Shown in pieces: positions 55,037 through 63,917 of a stretch of DNA of 64,000 nt (position 1 is the first letter of the stretch; each line of letters opens with the position of its first letter). The position numbers and the translations under genes are program-made. A model generated the notes under the pieces. It was not told the origin of the DNA. It searched no databases and was given only the letters and a program-made list of their open reading frames with translations. The DNA comes from an uncultured Parabacteroides sp. (GTDB lineage Bacteria; Bacteroidota; Bacteroidia; Bacteroidales; Tannerellaceae). The stretch is taken from contig CAKVBA010000005.1 in the NCBI GenBank assembly GCA_934725305.1, positions 29,564-93,563 of the forward strand. The letters are read 5' to 3'.

Positions 55037-55167
55037 AACAGCTTTACAAGTCCTTTCCAACGAAATCGCCAATCCGCGGTTTCCCTGATGAGACAAGAAA
55101 ACCGGAATGGCATGATGGTGCTTACAATTATCTCCTATCTCCGTGCAGCTTTTCATCCGTTGACAGC

Positions 55168-55194
55168 GTCTATATAGACATGATCAGCTGATCA
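55168..55194. promoter_or_regulatory. Two adjacent perfect palindromes before an outer-membrane gene
   Basis: GTCTATATAGAC (55168-55179) and TGATCAGCTGATCA (55181-55194) are perfect palindromes one base apart, 42-68 bp upstream of the ORF at 55236. They look like regulator binding sites; no promoter box is obvious. Confidence 0.5.
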
Positions 55195-55235
55195 GAAGGC
55201 TGGCTGTCCATAATGTTGTCAGATGTAAATATGTA

Positions 55236-56003
55236 ATGTCTATGAAAAAGTATCTACCAGTTGGTGCCATGGCACTCTCTTTATTCGTGATAGGATTAGA
55301 GCCTATCTCTGCTCAGGAAAAGAGTGAGCACACCACAACCACAGAGAAAACGGCCACACAAACGACGGGAAAGCCCTTCATCATGGCCGTCTCATTAGGT
55401 CCAAACTTTAATATGGGAGGAAATGACCATGCAGAATGGTTTGGCTCACGCGCGGATGTTTCCACACAATTTGATCTGAGGATGCATGTGCCTTTTACTC
55501 CTCATTGGTCGGCTTATATGAATATGGGGCTTTCCTTTTTCCACATTCGAACAGATGATGTTATACAAAATATAGTACAAACTGTTTTCGACAAATTTCT
55601 CCCCGGACTAAGCAAAGTAAAGCCTTCCATAGCACTTGGACTATCTTATCTGACAGAGAAAGACAGATGGCTATTGATGCCAAGAGCAGGTATCGGATGG
55701 ATGTCTGTAGAATCAACGGATAAAAGCAAAACCATCAACAACCAAACAGAGCATTTAAAAATCAGCCGTTCTTCGCTGTTTGGCAATGTTGGCACTGCTT
55801 TGGGCTATCGCACCTCTAAAGTGTGCAGCCTCATTCTTGACGTAAACTATCGCTGCCCTTTACAATCGGCAAAAGCAACTTATACAACCTCTTCTACCGA
55901 CTCTCCTGCGGTCACAAAGAGATATAAATCCCGCTCATGGGCCAACGACCTGAGTGTCTCTATTGGCATTCAATTACAAACAGATTTAGGGAAACGAAGA
56001 TAA
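55236..56003 (+). CDS. Outer-membrane beta-barrel protein
   Basis: A 255-residue secreted protein. Signal peptide MKKYLPVGAMALSLFVIGLEPISA (the ATG at 55242 is as likely as 55236), then a short Thr-rich linker (HTTTTEKTATQTTG). The rest alternates in a way typical of small beta-barrels: FIMAVSLGPNFNMGG, STQFDLRMHVPFTPHWSAYMNMGLSFF, PSIALGLSYLTEKDRWLLMPRAGIGWMS and LSVSIGIQLQTDLG. No enzyme motif is seen. It is monocistronic, convergent with the carboxylase gene across a bidirectional hairpin. Confidence 0.75.
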   Translation: MSMKKYLPVGAMALSLFVIGLEPISAQEKSEHTTTTEKTATQTTGKPFIMAVSLGPNFNMGGNDHAEWFGSRADVSTQFDLRMHVPFTPHWSAYMNMGLSFFHIRTDDVIQNIVQTVFDKFLPGLSKVKPSIALGLSYLTEKDRWLLMPRAGIGWMSVESTDKSKTINNQTEHLKISRSSLFGNVGTALGYRTSKVCSLILDVNYRCPLQSAKATYTTSSTDSPAVTKRYKSRSWANDLSVSIGIQLQTDLGKRR

Positions 56004-56054
56004 AATAAGTTTATCGGGCTGCGACAAGGATGCTAAAAAGCGGTATGCAATAAG

Positions 56055-56096
56055 AAGTGGGCTGTATCGAAACAACCATTCCGACACAGCCCACTT
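56055..56096. terminator. Bidirectional hairpin terminator
   Basis: AAGTGGGCTGTATCG pairs with CGACACAGCCCACTT (56055-56069 with 56082-56096) with one wobble. It lies between convergent genes and belongs to the GGCTGTATC family. Confidence 0.75.
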
Positions 56097-56117
56097 AACA
56101 TTTTTATTCTTCACTTA

Positions 56118-57962
56118 TTATTCCAATTCAAACAAAGGAGCATCAGCAGCAACAGCATCGCCTTCAGCCGCCAAAATCTGTTTTACCTTGCCCTTGAAAT
56201 CAGACATGATGCTATTTTCCATCTTCATAGCTTCCAATACCATCAATTCCTGATTACGGTTAACAGCGTCACCCACTTTCACCTTGATAGCAAGAACACG
56301 ACCCGGCATAGGAGAAGAAATCACATGACCCGTGATAGGCATACGTTTTACTGAACCTTCAGAAGCCTTAGCCTCTTCAGCCGGTTTTTCCTTTTGGTAA
56401 CGAGCCTTCTTCACGCCTGTCAGATAGTTCTTAGCCACCAACGGGAACAATTCGAGCAACAATACCTCTTTCTCGTTTTCTGCCAATTTCACGCCACCAC
56501 AATCGGCCAATACCGGATTAGGCTGCATCTGATAGTTAGATGTGTCGTAAGGAGTCTCTTCGCGAACACCTGCAATCTTCAGACGGAAATCAGGATCAAT
56601 GGGAACCGGAGTCTTACCATATTCACCCTTCACCAAGTTTACAAACTGGTTAGAAACGTTTGTGTACATTGCTTTACCTGCCTTCTGGTCAAGAGCACAG
56701 TTAACAGCCTGCACACCCACAATCTGGCTGGTAGGAGTTACCAACGGAGGCAAACCGGCATCCAGACGAACGCGAGGAATCAATTCCATAGCCTTCTCCA
56801 AGATAGACTCAGACTTCAACTGCTTCAGCTGAGCAACCATATTTGTATACATACCACCCGGAATTTCGGCATTCTTAACCAATTCATTCGGTTTCGGGAA
56901 GTTGAAATACTCTTCAATCTTATGACAAACCTCGATCAACTCAGCCTCTTTGTCGGCACGAGCCAATTCGATTGCACGGTCAAACGCCTTATCAATATCG
57001 GCTGGCAATGTATCAGTCAACGGATTAAACGGATTGGGGAACTGCTTAACCACATCATAAGCTGCCAATTCCTTACGGATATCCTTCAGCTCGTTATTGA
57101 TCTTAGTCACAGCTTCCATGTTGATACCCAAATCGATACCCATCTTCTTGCAGAAGATATAAACCAGTTCAACAGCCGGAGCAGCCGGACCACCTGCAAA
57201 GTACCACATATTAGTATCCACGATATCCACCTGATTAACGATAGCTGCCAATACAGAAGCCAAGCCATAACCCGGAGTACAGTGTGTATGGAAATCGATA
57301 GGAATATTCAGATTCTTCTTCATCAGACGAATCAGACCGGCTACACGTTTAGGAGGAATCAGACCGCTCATATCCTTGATAGTGATCATATCTGCACCCA
57401 AAGCCTCCATCTGTTTAGCTTTGTCAAGGAAATATTCATCGGTAAACACAGCCTTCGGCAACTTCTTGCCACGCATCATAGCCTGCATACGGTCCATCGT
57501 TGTGAAGTGCGGATCGATTGTGTAGCAAACAGCACAGTCAACCGTACCACCATATTTCTTTACATACTTGATTGTTGACTTCACATTGTCCACATCGTTC
57601 AATGCATCAAAGATACGCATAATGCCCAAGCCTGATTCAATAGCATTTCGGCTGAAGCCTTCAATAATCTCATCAGTATAAGGACTATAGCCAAACAGAT
57701 TACGTCCGCGAGACAAAGCCGTAAGCTTTGAAACATCCCCAATGGCTGCTTTAATCTTCTCCAAGCGATCCCATGGGTTCTCATTCAAATATCTCATGAC
57801 TGAATCTGGCACCGCTCCGCCCCACACTTCCATTGCATAAAAACCGGCATCCTTATAATAAGGAAGTACACGATCGATTTGCAATTGGTTCATACGAGTT
57901 GCAAACGAAGACTGTTGACCATCTCTCAACGTCAAATCTCGGATTAATAGTTTCTGAGCCAT
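56118..57962 (-). CDS. Biotin-dependent carboxylase/decarboxylase, pyruvate carboxylase B / oxaloacetate decarboxylase alpha type
   Basis: A 614-residue protein with an HMGL-like carboxyltransferase barrel (LRDGQQS at about residues 12-18; DMSGLIPP; DFHTHCTPGYG metal ligands), the conserved PYC/OADA domain, a flexible linker and a C-terminal biotinyl domain with the biotin-lysine motif VLEAMKMENS. It moves CO2 between biotin and pyruvate/oxaloacetate. A missing beta subunit or biotin carboxylase nearby leaves open whether it is a sodium-pumping decarboxylase subunit or half of a two-subunit pyruvate carboxylase. The long opposite-strand ORF is a shadow. Confidence 0.93.
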   Translation of the reverse strand: MAQKLLIRDLTLRDGQQSSFATRMNQLQIDRVLPYYKDAGFYAMEVWGGAVPDSVMRYLNENPWDRLEKIKAAIGDVSKLTALSRGRNLFGYSPYTDEIIEGFSRNAIESGLGIMRIFDALNDVDNVKSTIKYVKKYGGTVDCAVCYTIDPHFTTMDRMQAMMRGKKLPKAVFTDEYFLDKAKQMEALGADMITIKDMSGLIPPKRVAGLIRLMKKNLNIPIDFHTHCTPGYGLASVLAAIVNQVDIVDTNMWYFAGGPAAPAVELVYIFCKKMGIDLGINMEAVTKINNELKDIRKELAAYDVVKQFPNPFNPLTDTLPADIDKAFDRAIELARADKEAELIEVCHKIEEYFNFPKPNELVKNAEIPGGMYTNMVAQLKQLKSESILEKAMELIPRVRLDAGLPPLVTPTSQIVGVQAVNCALDQKAGKAMYTNVSNQFVNLVKGEYGKTPVPIDPDFRLKIAGVREETPYDTSNYQMQPNPVLADCGGVKLAENEKEVLLLELFPLVAKNYLTGVKKARYQKEKPAEEAKASEGSVKRMPITGHVISSPMPGRVLAIKVKVGDAVNRNQELMVLEAMKMENSIMSDFKGKVKQILAAEGDAVAADAPLFELE

Positions 57963-58184
57963 AGCAGTAAAATTTTAAGGTTTCATAATTAGCAACCAAC
58001 AGCTTATTTCTTTGTCTCGATAAGTCTGTTATGCGAGCAAGGTATGAAAAAAAGCGAAATAAACAACAAAATCTATAAACAATATTTTATGCTTCCCAAC
58101 ATATTTGATAATTTTCTATTATTTTAGCATTTTAGATTTGAAATTCATATATCAGCGGCTTTTTTTGTTAAAGTATTTAATCTA

Positions 58185-58224
58185 AAGAGGCCGTATTAAA
58201 ACAGCTATTTTTATACGGTCTCTT
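58185..58224 (-). terminator. Hairpin terminator after dnaB
   Basis: AAGAGGCCGTAT and ATACGGTCTCTT pair across 58185-58224, on the dnaB side of a 370-bp gap. The rest of 57963-58332 is AT-rich and shows nothing definite. Confidence 0.6.
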
Positions 58225-58332
58225 CAGACAGGTCAGAATTGGTGAAAAGCAACGTTACGGATTGCAATTATGATGCGCAGCTGTCAGTATTCAATTATAT
58301 AAGGATAATCGCTGACGCTCTTTTTATTATCC

Positions 58333-59850
58333 CTAAAAAGGCACTTCATCACTATTGCCCATAGCCAGGAACTGGCTGTTTACATCATTCATCGGAGGAT
58401 TCTGTGCCAACGGATTGTTCATGCCCGACGAAAACTCCCGCACAGCCACATCCTCTTCGATATTCATAAACTTCGCAAACTCATTCTTGAAGCGCAGTCT
58501 CACATCGCCGGTGGCACCGTTACGGTGCTTGGCTATGATGATTTCGGCCAAACCAAGCAACGAGTTTCCCCGCTCATCTTCCGTTATCTTATAATATTCC
58601 GGACGATGGATAAAGCAAACCATATCGGCATCCTGCTCGATGGCTCCAGATTCACGCAAGTCGGCCAACTGAGGTCGCTTGCCCTCGGCTCCTTGACGAG
58701 CTTCAACACCACGGTTCAACTGTGACAAGGCAATAATCGGTATATTCAACTCTTTGGCCAATCCCTTCAATGAACGGGAGATCATACTAACCTCCTGCTC
58801 ACGGCTACCAAAGTTCATGCCACTGGCATTCATCAACTGCAAGTAGTCAATAATAATACATCTGATACCATGTTCACGCACCAGACGACGTGCCTTGGTT
58901 CGCAATTCAAATACCGACAAACTGGGTGTATCATCGATATAGATCGGCGCATCATACAGCTCCTTGATCTTAAAGTCGAGCTGCTCCCATTCATAGCTTT
59001 CCAGACGTCCGCTCTTGATCTTCTCGCCCGGAATCTCACAGACATTCACAATCAGACGATTCACCAGCTGGACGTTGCTCATTTCAAGCGAGAACAGCGC
59101 CACGGGAATATTATAATTGACAGCCATATTCTTGGCCATAGAAAGCACAAAGGCGGTCTTACCCATGGCCGGACGGGCAGCAATAATCACCAGATCGGAG
59201 TTTTGCCATCCCGAAGTGATCTTGTCCAATCCCTCAAAGCCTGTGCGCAGACCACTTAAGCCCTCTTTCTGAGTAGCAGCCCGCTGCAACATATCCATGG
59301 CATCCTTGATAACCGGATTGATCTGGGTCACATCCTTCTTGACATTACGCTGAGAGATCTCAAACAGCTTACCTTCGGCCTCTTGCATCAGGTCGTCCAC
59401 GTCAATCGTCTCGTCAAAGGCTTTTCCCTGAATCATAGCAGTGAAAGAGATCAGCTCACGTGCGAGATATTTCTGGGCAATGATGCGGGCATGATATTCG
59501 ATATGCGCACTACTGGCCACCTTACCTGTCAGCTGCGTAATATAAAAAGGTCCGCCCACCTCTTCCAGCTCACCGCGTTTCTTCAACTGCTCCGTAACCG
59601 TAAGCATATCAACCGGACGCTGACTGATAGCCAAATCGACAATAGCCGCATAGATCTTTTCATGCGCCTTCTCATAGAAACACTCCGGTTTCAATATTTC
59701 ACTTACTATAGAATAGGCATCTTTCTCCAGCATCAACGCGCCCAACACAGCCTCTTCAAGCTCTTTGGCTTGTGGCTGCAATCGGCCCTCGACCAGAATC
59801 TCTGCCGGTTTCTTTCTGCCTTTTCCCGTATTTCTTGTTCCTTCTGCCAT
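58333..59850 (-). CDS. dnaB: Replicative DNA helicase DnaB
   Basis: A 505-residue hexameric helicase that unwinds DNA at the replication fork. The N-terminal DnaB domain (about 30-130) starts with PQAKELEEAVLGALMLE. The RecA-like domain has Walker A ARPAMGKTAF, Walker B IIDYLQLM, SQLNRGVEAR and LRESGAIEQDADMV, all diagnostic. A Bacteroidetes-type tail (NPLAQNPPMNDVNSQFLAMGNSDEVPF) ends the protein. No intein interrupts it. Its promoter is TAACTTTG at 59870-59877 (minus). Confidence 0.98.
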   Translation of the reverse strand: MAEGTRNTGKGRKKPAEILVEGRLQPQAKELEEAVLGALMLEKDAYSIVSEILKPECFYEKAHEKIYAAIVDLAISQRPVDMLTVTEQLKKRGELEEVGGPFYITQLTGKVASSAHIEYHARIIAQKYLARELISFTAMIQGKAFDETIDVDDLMQEAEGKLFEISQRNVKKDVTQINPVIKDAMDMLQRAATQKEGLSGLRTGFEGLDKITSGWQNSDLVIIAARPAMGKTAFVLSMAKNMAVNYNIPVALFSLEMSNVQLVNRLIVNVCEIPGEKIKSGRLESYEWEQLDFKIKELYDAPIYIDDTPSLSVFELRTKARRLVREHGIRCIIIDYLQLMNASGMNFGSREQEVSMISRSLKGLAKELNIPIIALSQLNRGVEARQGAEGKRPQLADLRESGAIEQDADMVCFIHRPEYYKITEDERGNSLLGLAEIIIAKHRNGATGDVRLRFKNEFAKFMNIEEDVAVREFSSGMNNPLAQNPPMNDVNSQFLAMGNSDEVPF

Positions 59851-59869
59851 AACTATAAAATTGGGACGC

Positions 59870-59877
59870 CAAAGTTA
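59870..59877 (-). promoter_or_regulatory. -7 promoter element of dnaB
   Basis: TAACTTTG on the minus strand, 20 bp before the dnaB ATG, which gives a very short leader. Confidence 0.6.
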
Positions 59878-59968
59878 CTATTTTTCACGAAAGAATAAAA
59901 CAAAAAAGGGCATGTCATAATTGCAAACTGCCACCTTGCATTTTACCAATTCCGACATACCTCAAAGC

Positions 59969-60007
59969 AAAAGGCTGCATCAAAACATCCATTTTGACAC
60001 AGCCTCT
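59969..60007 (-). terminator. Intrinsic terminator of the threonine dehydrogenase gene
   Basis: The GGCTGTGTCAAAAT arm (minus strand) pairs with GTTTTGATGCAGCC, followed by TTTT, 24 bp after the stop at 60031. It is a member of the GGCTGTATCAAA hairpin family. Confidence 0.8.
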
Positions 60008-60030
60008 TCCTTATTTAAAAACAGATTCGC

Positions 60031-60987
60031 TTATTTATTATTGAAGCGAGCGTCCAATTTAGCCAACATATCTTTTGTCATAGCATCCAAATCATATTCA
60101 GGCTTCCAACCCCACTCTTCACGAGCGCAAGTGTCATCCAATGAGTTTGGCCATGATTCTGCGATAGCCTGACGCAACGGATCCACCTTATATTCCATCT
60201 GGAATTCCGGTCTGTATTTCTTAATGTTGTTATAGATGATTTCCGGATCGAAGCTCATAGAAGCAATGTTGAATGAGTTACGATGTACAAACTTAGAAGA
60301 GTCTGCTTCCATAATTTCGATAGCAGCACGCAAACCATCAGGCATATACATCATATCCATAAATGTACCGGCAGCGATAGGACATTCAAACTTCTCGCTC
60401 TTAGCAGCTGAATAATAGATATCAACAGCATAGTCTGTTGTACCACCACCCGGAGGAGTTACGTAAGAAATCAAGCCCGGAAAACGTACTGAACGAGTGT
60501 CCACACCGAAACGGATGTTATAATAGTCGCTCAACAATTCACCGGAAACTTTAGTCACACCGTACATAGTGCGCGGGTTACGGATAGTATCCTGAGGAGT
60601 GTGGTCTTTAGGAGTGTTGTTACCGAAAACGCCGATAGAGCTCGGAGTAAACACAGCACATTTCAATTCACGTGCTACCTCCAACACATTAAACAAGCCA
60701 CCCATACCTATCTTCCATGCCAACTGCGGTTTAGCTTCTGCTACTGCAGAAAGAAGCGCTGCCAAGTTATAGATAGTATCAATATTATATTTAGATACTG
60801 TCTCTGCAATCTGCTGCTCGTTGGTGATATCTACAATGGCGGAAGGACCTGATTCCAACAGCTCACCCTTAGGTTCAGCTCCTGGGATGTAACCGGCTAC
60901 AATATTTCCACCATAAATACCTCTCAACTTCATGGTCAACTCAGAACCGATTTGACCAGTAGAACCAATAACTAATACATTCTTCAT
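60031..60987 (-). CDS. L-threonine 3-dehydrogenase, NAD-dependent epimerase-like type
   Basis: A 318-residue short-chain (SDR/epimerase-type) threonine dehydrogenase. The nucleotide fold opens VLVIGSTGQIGSE, and the catalytic Tyr and Lys are in MYGVTK. The blocks FTPSSIGVFGNNTPKD, PGLISY.TPPGGGTTDYAVDIYY and TFMDMMYMPDG are diagnostic of this group, which differs from the zinc-type Tdh of E. coli. It oxidises threonine to 2-amino-3-oxobutyrate, which the divergent kbl product cleaves with CoA. It has its own promoter at 61019 and terminator at 59969. Confidence 0.93.
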   Translation of the reverse strand: MKNVLVIGSTGQIGSELTMKLRGIYGGNIVAGYIPGAEPKGELLESGPSAIVDITNEQQIAETVSKYNIDTIYNLAALLSAVAEAKPQLAWKIGMGGLFNVLEVARELKCAVFTPSSIGVFGNNTPKDHTPQDTIRNPRTMYGVTKVSGELLSDYYNIRFGVDTRSVRFPGLISYVTPPGGGTTDYAVDIYYSAAKSEKFECPIAAGTFMDMMYMPDGLRAAIEIMEADSSKFVHRNSFNIASMSFDPEIIYNNIKKYRPEFQMEYKVDPLRQAIAESWPNSLDDTCAREEWGWKPEYDLDAMTKDMLAKLDARFNNK

Positions 60988-61018
60988 TTTAGTAACGTGA
61001 ATTAAGTTTATCCACGGA

Positions 61019-61026
61019 CAAAGATA
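61019..61026 (-). promoter_or_regulatory. -7 promoter element of the threonine dehydrogenase gene
   Basis: TATCTTTG on the minus strand, 32 bp before the ATG at 60987, in the 169-bp divergent region shared with kbl. Confidence 0.65.
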
Positions 61027-61156
61027 GTGAGATTAATATACTTTAGTCACGTTTTTCGATTTTTTTTATAACAAAATCCGAAAAAATATAGCACCTTTGT
61101 ATTGGCCTTCAAAATAAGGACCATTAAAAACATAATACTAATAAAAAACGAGTTCT

Positions 61157-62347
61157 ATGTACGGAAAATTTCAAGATTTCTTGGCAAACGAACTGGCAAA
61201 CATACAAGCTGCCGGATTATACAAGAATGAACGTATCATTACGACCCCTCAGAGAGCCGACATCAAAGTAAATGCAGGAAGTGACGTGTTGAATTTCTGC
61301 GCAAACAACTATCTTGGTTTATCAGACAACCAGCGTCTTATCAACGCTGCCAAAGAGGCTATGGACACTCATGGATACGGAATGTCTTCTGTCCGCTTCA
61401 TCTGTGGAACACAGGATTTGCACAAACAGCTTGAAGCTGCTATCTCTGATTACTTCAAGACTGAAGATACTATTCTTTATGCAGCTTGCTTCGATGCAAA
61501 CGGTGGTTTGTTTGAGCCGCTTTTCACAGAAGAAGATGCTATCATCTCTGACGCATTGAACCATGCATCTATCATCGACGGTGTACGCCTTTGTAAAGCA
61601 AAACGTTATCGTTATGCAAATGCCGACATGGCCGATTTGGAACGTTGTCTGCAGGAAGCTCAGGCTCAGCGTCATCGCATCATCGCTACTGACGGTGTAT
61701 TCTCTATGGACGGCAACGTTGCTCCTATGGACAAGATCTGCGAATTGGCAGAAAAATATGATGCTTTGGTAATGGTTGACGAATCTCACTCTGCCGGTGT
61801 TGTAGGTCCGACTGGTCATGGTGTTGCCGAACAGTTCAATGTATATGGCCGTGTTGACATCTTCACAGGCACATTGGGCAAGGCTTTCGGTGGTGCAATG
61901 GGTGGTTTCACAACGGGTAAGAAAGAGATCATCGACATGTTGCGTCAGCGTTCACGTCCTTATCTGTTCTCTAACTCTGTGGCTCCGGCTATCGTGGGCG
62001 CAAGCTTGGAAATGTTCAAGATGCTGAAAGAGAGCGATGCTTTGCACACTAAGTTGATGAACAACGTATCTTACTTCCGCGACAAGATGATGGCTGCCGG
62101 CTTCGACATCAAGCCGACTCAGTCTGCTATCTGCGCCGTAATGTTGTATGATGCTAAATTGTCTCAAGACTTCGCTGCTAAGATGCAGGAAGAGGGCATT
62201 TATGTAACCGGCTTCTATTACCCGGTTGTTCCGAAGGGTCAGGCTCGTATCCGCGTACAGCTTTCTGCCGGTCACGAAACAGAACATTTGGATAAAGCTA
62301 TTGCTGCCTTCATCAAGGTTGGTAAGGAATTGGGCGTTATCAAATAA
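61157..62347 (+). CDS. kbl: Glycine C-acetyltransferase (2-amino-3-ketobutyrate CoA ligase)
   Basis: A 396-residue PLP enzyme of the alpha-oxoamine synthase family. It cleaves 2-amino-3-oxobutyrate with CoA to glycine and acetyl-CoA, the second step of threonine breakdown. Motifs: FCANNYLGLSDN, GYGMSSVRFICGTQ, DESHSAGVVGPTGHGV (Asp binding the pyridine nitrogen) and the PLP-lysine in TGTLGKAFGGAMGG. It is divergent from the dehydrogenase gene. Codon use is strongly biased to ACT, GCT and CGT codons relative to its neighbours, as in highly expressed genes. A terminator follows at 62378. Confidence 0.97.
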   Translation: MYGKFQDFLANELANIQAAGLYKNERIITTPQRADIKVNAGSDVLNFCANNYLGLSDNQRLINAAKEAMDTHGYGMSSVRFICGTQDLHKQLEAAISDYFKTEDTILYAACFDANGGLFEPLFTEEDAIISDALNHASIIDGVRLCKAKRYRYANADMADLERCLQEAQAQRHRIIATDGVFSMDGNVAPMDKICELAEKYDALVMVDESHSAGVVGPTGHGVAEQFNVYGRVDIFTGTLGKAFGGAMGGFTTGKKEIIDMLRQRSRPYLFSNSVAPAIVGASLEMFKMLKESDALHTKLMNNVSYFRDKMMAAGFDIKPTQSAICAVMLYDAKLSQDFAAKMQEEGIYVTGFYYPVVPKGQARIRVQLSAGHETEHLDKAIAAFIKVGKELGVIK

Positions 62348-62377
62348 TAATAAGTGTCATAACGCACTTTAAAAGGG

Positions 62378-62417
62378 GAGGCTGTATCAAAATTTAGCAG
62401 AGATTTGATGCAGCCTC
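62378..62417 (+). terminator. Hairpin terminator of kbl
   Basis: GAGGCTGTATCAAA (62378-62391) pairs with TTTGATGCAGCCTC (62404-62417) with one G-U pair, followed by TTAATGTTTG. Member of the same hairpin family as 48124 and 59969. Confidence 0.8.
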
Positions 62418-62474
62418 TTAATGTTTGTCTGAATCAGAGTAGTAATATCTCAAAAATACTTAAGTCAAAACATA

Positions 62475-63320
62475 ATGCAATATAGTAATTATCATAGCCA
62501 TTGTACCTTTTGCGATGGACGAAGCCATCCCGAAGACTTTGTCCGATTTGCCCTCTCCAACCATTTCAGAGCGTATGGTTTTTCCTCTCACTCTCCGCTC
62601 CCATTCGAGACGAACTGGAATATGTCGAAAGCCGACATCTATGAATATATAACCGAGATTGACCGACTTAAAAAGAAATATGAGGGACAGATCGAGATCT
62701 ACACCGGACTGGAGATCGACTATCTGGATCCGACGTATAATGCAGCGATTCCTTTCTTCACCGAGCTGACGCTGGATTATCGCATCGGTTCGATTCATTA
62801 TGTGCCGTTGTCGGACCGGCTTATCGAAGAGGAGATGGTTTGTATCGATGGCCCTTTCCGCGATTTTGCTCATAAAGTAATCGATTGCCTTGATGGTGAT
62901 ATCCGGCAAATGGGCGAACGGTATTTCGATTCTATGCAACAGATGATCGAGATAGGCGGCTTCGACATTGTGGGGCACATGGATAAGATATATATGAATA
63001 GCGAACACTTCAGCGACTTCTCTATCGAAGCGGACTGGTATCGCAAATGTATGAACGACTGCCTGCATCTAATTGCTGAAAAAGGACTCATGATAGAGAT
63101 CAACTGCAAAAATCTCACCAAAAAGCAACAGATTTTCCCGCATGAGAAGTATATGAAGCTAATCTGCCAATTACAGATTCCGGTCATGGTCAATTCGGAC
63201 TGTCACTATCCGAACCTGGTCAATGATGGTCGTGAAGGGACTTTCCAAATCTTAAAAGAGGCCGGATTTAAAACCACTCGCGAGCTGGTCAAGGGTAAAT
63301 GGCAAGATATAGCGTTGTAA
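62475..63320 (+). CDS. PHP-family histidinol-phosphatase-like protein
   Basis: A 281-residue PHP metallo-phosphatase of the HisJ/HisK type. Metal ligands are visible as YHSHCTFCDG (HxH near residue 7), SSHSP, GLEIDY, GSIHYV, GHMDK and the late NSDCHYP. The usual role is hydrolysis of histidinol phosphate in histidine synthesis, but no other his gene is in the window, so another phosphoester is possible. Its stop codon (63318-63320) coincides with the end of the 343-bp dispersed element, so the element adjoins or supplies the 3' end. Confidence 0.87.
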   Translation: MQYSNYHSHCTFCDGRSHPEDFVRFALSNHFRAYGFSSHSPLPFETNWNMSKADIYEYITEIDRLKKKYEGQIEIYTGLEIDYLDPTYNAAIPFFTELTLDYRIGSIHYVPLSDRLIEEEMVCIDGPFRDFAHKVIDCLDGDIRQMGERYFDSMQQMIEIGGFDIVGHMDKIYMNSEHFSDFSIEADWYRKCMNDCLHLIAEKGLMIEINCKNLTKKQQIFPHEKYMKLICQLQIPVMVNSDCHYPNLVNDGREGTFQILKEAGFKTTRELVKGKWQDIAL

Positions 63321-63660
63321 ATTATACAATAAGCCAACGAGCGGACAAGAGACTGTTAATCCTATCCAAACGGAGTAGTCTGTTTTCGAGAATTGGGTAA
63401 CTACTCCTTTCCGACGGAGTAGTTATTCCGTCTGAGCGGAGTGCCTACCCTTTTTCAAAAAAGTCCCTACCCTTTTCTCAAAAAGTCTATACCCTTTTTC
63501 CAAAAAGTCTATAATCACTTGAAAAATAGCCTGTAACGTATCTTTTACGGGTGTCTGGGCCGTGGCGAAATTGTCGGCCTTTGCTGGCGAAATTGCCCAG
63601 TGTTTCAGATAGATTTATCGCTCATTTCAAGGATTGACCACCTTTATAAAAATACAATAA
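63318..63660 (-). repeat. 343-bp dispersed element, copy 3 (reverse)
   Basis: Reverse orientation of the elements at 15639 and 49567. The terminal repeat reads ATAAAAATACAATAA at 63646-63660; the other end (63318-63332) is a degenerate TAAATTATACAATAA. It shares the GGAGTAGTTA hairpin and the ladder (GGAGTGCCTACCC, AGTCCCTACCC, AGTCTATACCC). Flanking 63661-64000 contains no ORF. Confidence 0.8.
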
Positions 63661-63909
63661 CTATTGTCCACGACGAGGCTATTATCCCAATTTGGTCATT
63701 AGATTACGATTCTTGTTTGTACTTGTTTTGATTCGTCCTAAACTTACACGCCAAGGCATGTTTTCGCCAAGTATCCACATTGCCGGCCGGGTAGAAGGTT
63801 GCAATAGTCATCTGCTTCGTCTGCGATCTGCTAAGTTGTCACAACTAATTTGGGCAATATAATTTCGGATAGAATCTCCCTTTGCGAACCATTTGTCTGT
63901 TGTTTGTTG

Positions 63910-63917
63910 TATCTTTG
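63910..63917 (+). promoter_or_regulatory. Possible promoter at the right edge
   Basis: TATCTTTG fits the -7 box; the 83 bases beyond hold no start codon with a supported ORF. The gene it might drive lies outside the window. Confidence 0.4.

Noticed and set aside
56394-57578. A 394-codon plus-strand ORF opposite the biotin-dependent enzyme gene.
   Set aside because: It lies wholly antisense to a gene with clear catalytic and biotin motifs, its protein is rich in His/Cys/Leu runs without any domain, and it has no ribosome site.
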